Source: Halanaerobiales bacterium
GTDB lineage: Bacteria > Bacillota > Halanaerobiia > Halanaerobiales > M55B127
Reading direction: 5' to 3'
NCBI GenBank assembly: GCA_021736965.1
Contig: JAIPEV010000006.1
Location: forward strand, 1 to 19,636
DNA: 19,636 bases
Within the stretch, counting starts at the first letter, position 1, and every line of letters starts with the position of its first letter. The position numbers and the translations under genes are program-made. Positions 15,285 through 19,636 of this stretch are shown in pieces. The notes beneath the pieces were generated by a model. That model ran no database searches. It was given only the letters and a program-made list of their open reading frames with translations, and had not been told where the DNA came from.

Positions 15285-15425
15285 TCAATTAACTTTTAAT
15301 TTTTTATTTACATCATATGTCTTTCTATCCTTGTACTCTTCTCTCTTACCATCATTCCATTCAGATATTGGAGATAGGTAACCAACTACTCTAGTATAAA
15401 CTTCACATTTTTGTTTTTTACTCAT
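15285..15425 (-). CDS. Free-standing glycyl-radical domain of anaerobic ribonucleotide reductase (NrdD C-terminal segment)
   Basis: A 46-residue gene. After MSKKQKCEVYTRVVGYLSPI come SEWNDGKREE and YKDRKTYD. RVVGY with Gly15 followed by PxxxWNxGKxxExxxRKxY is the glycyl-radical segment that normally ends NrdD. Neither the motif nor this tail occurs in the window's NrdD, so this peptide probably binds the reductase in trans and carries the stable radical made by NrdG. The split falls just after the zinc-ribbon CPKC. The start follows a strong GAGGAGGAG site 12 bp beyond the nrdG stop; the operon terminator follows. It resembles in principle E. coli YfiD, a free glycyl-radical domain for pyruvate formate-lyase. 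Confidence 0.88.
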   Translation of the reverse strand: MSKKQKCEVYTRVVGYLSPISEWNDGKREEYKDRKTYDVNKKLKVN

Positions 15426-15437
15426 AAACTCTCCTCC

Positions 15438-16151
15438 TCAATTTCTAATTTTTGTCTGAATCCCTTCTCTTATAAAAATATTTCTAAAATTATTAAGTTC
15501 CTCTTCACTAAAACTCCTCTTATTATTAAGCTTTACACTATTTACTTTTTCTGATCTGAAGTTTTGAATATAATAAGTACTTGTACCTTTAAGCTCCTTA
15601 GCAATCTTAGAAATTATATCTTCTGTATGCATTTCAGGAACTATAGTTGTTCTTAATTCATAGTCAAAATCAGAACTAATAATTAATTCTTTACTTCTTT
15701 TTATATTATCTAATATTCTCTTATTTATTACATTTCCACAAAACTTTCCATAATCCTCTATTGGACCCTTATAATCCATAGCAATATAGTCAACTAATTT
15801 ATTATCAATTATATTTTTAAGCAAGTGAAAGTTTGTACCATTAGTATCTAGTTTAATTAAAAGTCCATATTCTTTAATTCTTTCCATTAAATTAATTACT
15901 GATTCCTGTATTAATGGTTCTCCACCAGTAATAACTATTCCATCTATTAATTCTTCTCTTTGTTCTAAAAATTGTAGAAATTTATCAATATTTAAATATT
16001 TATTAAAACCTTCTTTAGGGATCAATCCAGGATTATGACAGTATGGACAGTTCATATTGCATCCCTGGGTGAATAATACTGTAGATATGTTATCGGGATA
16101 ATCAATCAGTGATGTCTTTTGTAAACCAGAAATTTTTATCTTCTCATTCAC
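15438..16151 (-). CDS. nrdG: Anaerobic ribonucleotide reductase activating protein NrdG (radical SAM)
   Basis: A 237-residue radical-SAM activase that uses a 4Fe-4S cluster and S-adenosylmethionine to create the glycyl radical on the reductase. The cluster cysteines are Cys31, Cys35 and Cys38 (CNMNCPYC), and TGGEP (75-79) is the SAM-binding block. LQKTSLIDYPDNISTVLFTQGC before the cluster is typical of the longer NrdG type. The frame is open for 55 codons upstream, inside nrdD, but the GTG at 16151 is chosen because the protein then begins MNEKIKISGLQKTS, as relatives do, with AAAGGG upstream. It overlaps the end of nrdD by 8 bp. Its glycine target is probably on the small peptide encoded next. 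Confidence 0.92.
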   Translation of the reverse strand: MNEKIKISGLQKTSLIDYPDNISTVLFTQGCNMNCPYCHNPGLIPKEGFNKYLNIDKFLQFLEQREELIDGIVITGGEPLIQESVINLMERIKEYGLLIKLDTNGTNFHLLKNIIDNKLVDYIAMDYKGPIEDYGKFCGNVINKRILDNIKRSKELIISSDFDYELRTTIVPEMHTEDIISKIAKELKGTSTYYIQNFRSEKVNSVKLNNKRSFSEEELNNFRNIFIREGIQTKIRN

Positions 16152-18774
16152 TTTTTTTCGCCCTTTCTTCAGCTTCACACTTCGGGCAATAATAATGTTC
16201 ACCCTGTAAGTATCCATGAACCGGACATATACTAAATGTCGGAGTAATCGTATAATATGGTAATTTATAATTTTCTGCAATTCTACGCACAAGCTTCTTA
16301 GTGCTTTTAACTCCATTTAATCTTTCACCTAAAAATCCATGGAATACTGTACCTCCTGTATATTCAGCCTGTAAATCATCTTGAATATCTAATGCATCAA
16401 ATATATCTTCAGTATAACCTACAGGTAGATGAGTTGAATTAGTATAATAAGGTTCGGCCTTGTTTTCAACAATCCTTTTTTCATTAGCTGCTTTGATATC
16501 ATTTCCATACTTTCTTTTATCTAATCTAGCTAATCTATAGGAAGTAGATTCGGCTGGTGTGGCTTCTAAGTTATATAAATTATTGGTCTCTTCTTGATAT
16601 TTTCGCATTCTTTTTTTCATTAATTCCATAACTTTAATTGAAAATTCTTTTGCCTCTTTATCACTTAAATCTTTACCCATGAAATTAATTACAGATTCAT
16701 TCATTCCATTAATTCCTATTGTATTAAAATGATTTTTCCAGTACTCATCAAATCTCTTTTTAATGTTTCTTAAATAAAACTTTGAATAAGGATAAAGTCC
16801 TTGATCAGTTAAATTTTCTAATATTTTTCTTTTAATTTCTAAACTTTCTTTTGCTATATCCATTAGTTCATAAACTCTTTTCATATACTCATCTTTACTC
16901 TTTGATAAGTAACCGATACGTGCCATATTCAATGTGACTACCCCTATAGAACCTGTCATCGGGTTAGCACCAAATAATCCACCACCTCGTTTTCTTAACT
17001 CCCTGTTATCTAGCCTTAAACGACAACAGTTATGTGTTATATTACCATCAGAATGGACAAAGTAATGATTTTTATTAAGTTCTATATCATAAAATTCCTG
17101 TTGGTAGTCTAACTTTTTTCTTTCAATACTCTTTACATTAACTAATTTAAAATCAGAATTTTTTATAAACTCTGTATCTTGATCTGACAAATGTAATTCT
17201 TCACTTTTAGTAATATCTATAAAATTGTTTTCTTTTGACTGACTGATATCAGCATTTTTTTTATTTGGCATTTTATTATTTTTTACTACTAATAAGACAT
17301 CCTCTTTATTTATCTTTTTAGCTTTTTTAGTAGTTATACTATTTTCACTATATATTGAAACTAAATGATCAACAGATATTCTCATAACTTTGCCATCACT
17401 AGTAGTTATAGTTACAAGTTGATTATCTTTAATTTTTAAAAACTTATCTATATTTATCCATTCTAATTTTCCATTATCTTTATTTAATGACAATGCTTTT
17501 ACTTGATCATTTACTTCATACCATTCTTGATCAATCTTTTTACCTTTATGTGATTCAAATAATTCTTTTATGGCCTGTTTTGTAATTCTATCTTTATATT
17601 TAGTGAGTATTGATTCATCTGGATATAAACACATAGATCTTGCGTCTTCTGGATCCATATCAGAGTTCACAAAGTTACTAAAATAGGGTATTCCATATTT
17701 AGCTGTCATTTCCCAAACTGGATCTAATACCGGATTTTCCCAATTGAAATCTGTTGTTATATTGTAGGTTGGAATAGGAAAAGAAAAAACTCTCCCTTTA
17801 GAATCTCCTGACATCATAACTTCTGCAAACGCTTTATTTATAAAATCCATTTCTTTTTGAAATTCACTATAAGTACTTTCTTTCATTTCACCACCAATAA
17901 TAACTGATTGCTCCTTGAAATGGTTTGGAACAGATAGGTCCATAGTAATATTTGTAAATGGAGATTGAAAGCCTACCCTTGTTGGTACATTCATATTAAA
18001 TAAGAACTCCTGCATAGCCTGTTTAACTTCTTTATAATCCAAATTATCATATGCTATATATGGAGCTAATAATGTGTCAAAGTTTGAAAAAGCCATTGCT
18101 CCTGCTGCTTCACCTTGTAAAGTGAAAAAGAAGTTTACTATTTGTCCTAAAGCTGTTTTTAAATGTTTAGGAGGATCACTTTCTATCTTAGTAGAAACAC
18201 CTTTAAAACCAGTTCTTAAAAAATCTTCAAGATCCCAACCACAACAATATACACTCAAGTTTCCTAAATCATGTATATGAAAATCTCCATCTATATGTTT
18301 TTTACCTGCTTCTTCTGGATATATTTCTTGTAACCAGTATTGAGAAGTAACTTCTGAAGAAATAAAATTATTTAGACCCTGTAAAGAATAACCCATATTA
18401 CTGTTTTCTTTTACTTTCCAATCATCAAAGCTTAAATAATTTTTCATAGCAACAATGGCATCATTAAATAACTTTTGTGTGTCCCTTATTTTTTTATGTT
18501 GTTCACGGTATAAAATATAAGCTTTTGCAACCTCAGCATAACCTTTTTCGATCAAAACTTTCTCCACTAAATCCTGTATTTGTTCAACCTCAGGTACTCC
18601 ATTTTCTTTAAAGAATATATTTAAATAGGAAACTACTTCTTGAGTTATTTCTTCACCAATATTTTCATCTATTAAGTCAACAGCTTTAGCTGCTTTTAAT
18701 ACTGCATCTTTAATTTTTTTTCTATTAAATTCAACTGTAGAGTCATCACGTTTTTTTACATATTTTATTCCCAT
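16144..18774 (-). CDS. nrdD: Anaerobic ribonucleoside-triphosphate reductase NrdD, intein-containing and lacking its glycyl-radical tail
   Basis: An 876-residue precursor; 675 residues after splicing. Residues 3-95 are the ATP-cone allosteric domain. The barrel includes HIHDLGNLSVYCCGWDLEDF (166-185), with one of the conserved cysteines. Residues 382-582 are a mini-intein. The extein resumes CCRLRLDNRELRKRGGGLFG (583-602); Cys584 probably matches the thiyl-radical cysteine of other NrdDs (GCR/CCR). ATPAESTSYRLAR (738-750) is the conserved substrate loop. The end is a zinc ribbon, CPVH (850-853) and CPKC (863-866), then ten residues and stop. The expected RVxGY radical segment is missing and is encoded separately at 15285-15425. 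Start supported by AAAGGGGG; expression lies under the upstream B12 riboswitch. Confidence 0.95.
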   Translation of the reverse strand: MGIKYVKKRDDSTVEFNRKKIKDAVLKAAKAVDLIDENIGEEITQEVVSYLNIFFKENGVPEVEQIQDLVEKVLIEKGYAEVAKAYILYREQHKKIRDTQKLFNDAIVAMKNYLSFDDWKVKENSNMGYSLQGLNNFISSEVTSQYWLQEIYPEEAGKKHIDGDFHIHDLGNLSVYCCGWDLEDFLRTGFKGVSTKIESDPPKHLKTALGQIVNFFFTLQGEAAGAMAFSNFDTLLAPYIAYDNLDYKEVKQAMQEFLFNMNVPTRVGFQSPFTNITMDLSVPNHFKEQSVIIGGEMKESTYSEFQKEMDFINKAFAEVMMSGDSKGRVFSFPIPTYNITTDFNWENPVLDPVWEMTAKYGIPYFSNFVNSDMDPEDARSMCLYPDESILTKYKDRITKQAIKELFESHKGKKIDQEWYEVNDQVKALSLNKDNGKLEWINIDKFLKIKDNQLVTITTSDGKVMRISVDHLVSIYSENSITTKKAKKINKEDVLLVVKNNKMPNKKNADISQSKENNFIDITKSEELHLSDQDTEFIKNSDFKLVNVKSIERKKLDYQQEFYDIELNKNHYFVHSDGNITHNCCRLRLDNRELRKRGGGLFGANPMTGSIGVVTLNMARIGYLSKSKDEYMKRVYELMDIAKESLEIKRKILENLTDQGLYPYSKFYLRNIKKRFDEYWKNHFNTIGINGMNESVINFMGKDLSDKEAKEFSIKVMELMKKRMRKYQEETNNLYNLEATPAESTSYRLARLDKRKYGNDIKAANEKRIVENKAEPYYTNSTHLPVGYTEDIFDALDIQDDLQAEYTGGTVFHGFLGERLNGVKSTKKLVRRIAENYKLPYYTITPTFSICPVHGYLQGEHYYCPKCEAEERAKKSE
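17029..17631 (-). other. Mini-intein within NrdD (201 residues, no homing endonuclease)
   Basis: The insert runs from Cys382 to Asn582 of the precursor. Splicing block A is CLYPDESILT with nucleophile Cys1. Block B is RISVDHLVS with the conserved His at 470 (SxxH instead of TxxH). Block F is FYDIELNKNHYFVHSDG (Asp563, His570). Block G is ITHN followed by Cys: penultimate His581, terminal Asn582 and +1 Cys583. Removing it restores the uninterrupted SMCCRLRLDN of ordinary NrdDs. The middle, about residues 480-550, is Lys/Asn-rich linker; no LAGLIDADG or HNH motif is visible. All residues needed for class 1 splicing are present, so it should be active. Confidence 0.92.
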
Positions 18775-18792
18775 TAAATTATTTCCCCCTTT

Positions 18793-18833
18793 AAAAATAA
18801 AAAACCCAACTCCATTTTGAATAAAGTCAGGGT
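18793..18833 (-). terminator. Terminator of the riboswitch expression platform
   Basis: On the minus strand ACCC (18833-18830) pairs with GGGT, and inside it ACTTTAT pairs with ATGGAGT (two G-U pairs) around a TCAAA loop. A T run (TTTTTTATTTTT) follows. It ends about 20 bases before the nrdD start, just ahead of the ribosome-binding site, and would cut off the operon when formed. Confidence 0.75.
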
Positions 18834-18869
18834 ATTAAATACATACCTTATCCTGTCTCAATGATAACA

Positions 18870-19008
18870 AGTAAAAAATATCTCAGGTAGTTCTCCTGGC
18901 TAAGTCTTATCAAATTAACAACCTTCCCAAATAATGAGTGATGATTTAGTTAATTCTATTCCTCACAGTGGAAGATCCGTTCAGGTTTTTCACCTGAGTA
19001 CTTTTTAA
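18870..19008 (-). promoter_or_regulatory. Cobalamin (B12) riboswitch aptamer upstream of nrdD
   Basis: Read on the minus strand, the core elements come in the correct order: GGTGAAAAACC (18994-18984), ACGG, CCACTGTGA (about 18971-18963), GGGAAGG (18928-18922), and the B12 box AGCCAGGAGAACTACCTG (18901-18884). A closing helix can form between CTCAGGT (18998-18992) and ACCTGAG (18888-18882), extended by AT pairs. A terminator follows before nrdD, giving the usual off-switch: bound cobalamin favours termination. The AGGGAA segment often found 5' in long versions is not seen, so the form may be compact. B12 control of B12-independent reductases is known where a B12-dependent NrdJ coexists. The rest of 18775-19083 holds no gene. 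Confidence 0.88.
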
Positions 19009-19083
19009 ATTTTTCACAAATAAAAAGTGTTTTATAATAATTCTCTTATATCTTTATATTCTTTAAGAAAGCTAAATATCCTG

Positions 19084-19635
19084 CTATAAAATCATATTAA
19101 TTCCAAAAATAATTAATATAACTCCAGCAATAAAATCTGCATACTTTTCAATAATTATTATCCTTTTTAAGTATTTTATTATAAACAACGAAAGTAATGT
19201 AAATAGAGAAGCAAAAACACCAATTATTAAGGAATTTAAAAACATATTAATTAATAAATCATTATAGAGGACAGAAAAACCTACACCTAAAGCATCAATA
19301 CTTACACTTATACCTAAAACAACTACCGATAGTAAAGTGAGTTTACGATAAATACACTCTTCTTCTTTTTTAAATCCTTCACTAAATAAGAATATACCTA
19401 TTATTAAAATAATCACTCCACTAACTAAGTCACTAATTTTTATGATTTTAAGATTAATAAAATTCCCTAATAATGCCCCTGTTAATGCTAGTAAAAATTG
19501 AAAAAAACCAAAAGAAAAAATTAATAAGATTCTATCTTTAATCTTTAATTGAGTACCACAAGCGATTCCCATTGATACTCCTGAAGCATCTAAAGAAAGA
19601 GCTATTGCAATTAAGATAATGTCCATTAGTACCAT
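19084..19635 (-). CDS. MntP/YtaF-family membrane protein, putative manganese efflux pump
   Basis: A 183-residue hydrophobic protein with six predicted membrane segments. It is an internal duplication: the first half has ALSLDASGVSMG and the second ISVSIDALGVGFS, the paired Asp-containing motifs of the MntP family (Asp16 and Asp114, approximately). Length agrees with MntP (about 190). Members export Mn2+ or are sporulation-associated YtaF; the two cannot be separated here. The start is uncertain: ATG at 19635 lies one base from the window edge, with another ATG at 19626, and any ribosome site or longer N terminus is outside. No clear terminator separates it from the riboswitch leader downstream. 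Confidence 0.75.
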   Translation of the reverse strand: MVLMDIILIAIALSLDASGVSMGIACGTQLKIKDRILLIFSFGFFQFLLALTGALLGNFINLKIIKISDLVSGVIILIIGIFLFSEGFKKEEECIYRKLTLLSVVVLGISVSIDALGVGFSVLYNDLLINMFLNSLIIGVFASLFTLLSLFIIKYLKRIIIIEKYADFIAGVILIIFGINMIL

Positions 19636-19636
19636 C

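Noticed and set aside
15285..16151. Simple frameshift in nrdD explaining the missing radical segment
   Set aside because: A complete nrdG lies between the two parts, and the small gene has its own strong ribosome site and start codon.
15438..16316. Long version of NrdG beginning at 16316
   Set aside because: The extra 55 codons lie in another frame of nrdD, which is clearly coding there; the family-like start is the GTG at 16151.
17090..17340. Homing endonuclease inside the NrdD intein
   Set aside because: The linker is short and Lys/Asn-rich with no LAGLIDADG, HNH or GIY-YIG pattern.
1..19636. CRISPR arrays, tRNA or rRNA genes, insertion sequences, phage attachment sites
   Set aside because: No repeat-spacer pattern, cloverleaf-like segment, transposase or flanking duplication was seen; the intein is the only selfish element recognised.

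Overview
This window is low-GC, Shine-Dalgarno-rich bacterial DNA with the look of an anaerobic Firmicute. It carries class III (oxygen-sensitive, glycyl-radical) ribonucleotide reductase genes, HutP, YqeK-NadD and near-consensus sigma-A promoters. Both solute-binding proteins have type-I signal peptides with no lipobox cysteine. That is unusual for monoderm Firmicutes and would fit a diderm clostridial lineage such as Halanaerobiales; this placement is inference.

Layout. Positions 1-780 (minus): nadD and the beginning of yqeK. 848-2470: a gamma-class carbonic anhydrase facing a two-gene redox operon (iron-sulfur flavoprotein, then ferritin-like protein), with a shared terminator between. 2665-6012 (plus): a HutP-family RNA-binding antiterminator, then a TrpXYZ-type ABC importer behind a perfect sigma-A promoter and a short leader ending in an intrinsic terminator. 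6004-15198: a glycoside locus made of a GH13 oligo-1,6-glucosidase-type enzyme (minus), a LacI regulator with tandem operator-like palindromes, an AglEFG/GgtBCD-type sugar importer without its ATPase, and a GH38 alpha-mannosidase. 15207-19008 (minus): a cobalamin riboswitch with its terminator, nrdD, nrdG and a very small third gene. 19084-19635 (minus): an MntP-family membrane protein.

The most notable region is the nrd operon. A B12 riboswitch precedes nrdD, probably because a B12-dependent reductase exists elsewhere in the genome. NrdD is interrupted by a complete 201-residue mini-intein placed directly before a conserved Cys-Cys-Arg motif that probably holds the catalytic thiyl cysteine. 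After splicing, NrdD still ends just after its zinc-ribbon CPKC motif and has no glycyl-radical segment. That segment (RVVGY... WNDGK... RKTY) is instead encoded as a separate 46-residue gene downstream of nrdG. An active enzyme should therefore need riboswitch release, protein splicing, and an in-trans glycyl-radical peptide activated by NrdG.

A second point of interest is hutP lying immediately upstream of an attenuator-like leader with competing helices and tiny reading frames, which suggests RNA-level control of the amino-acid-type importer.
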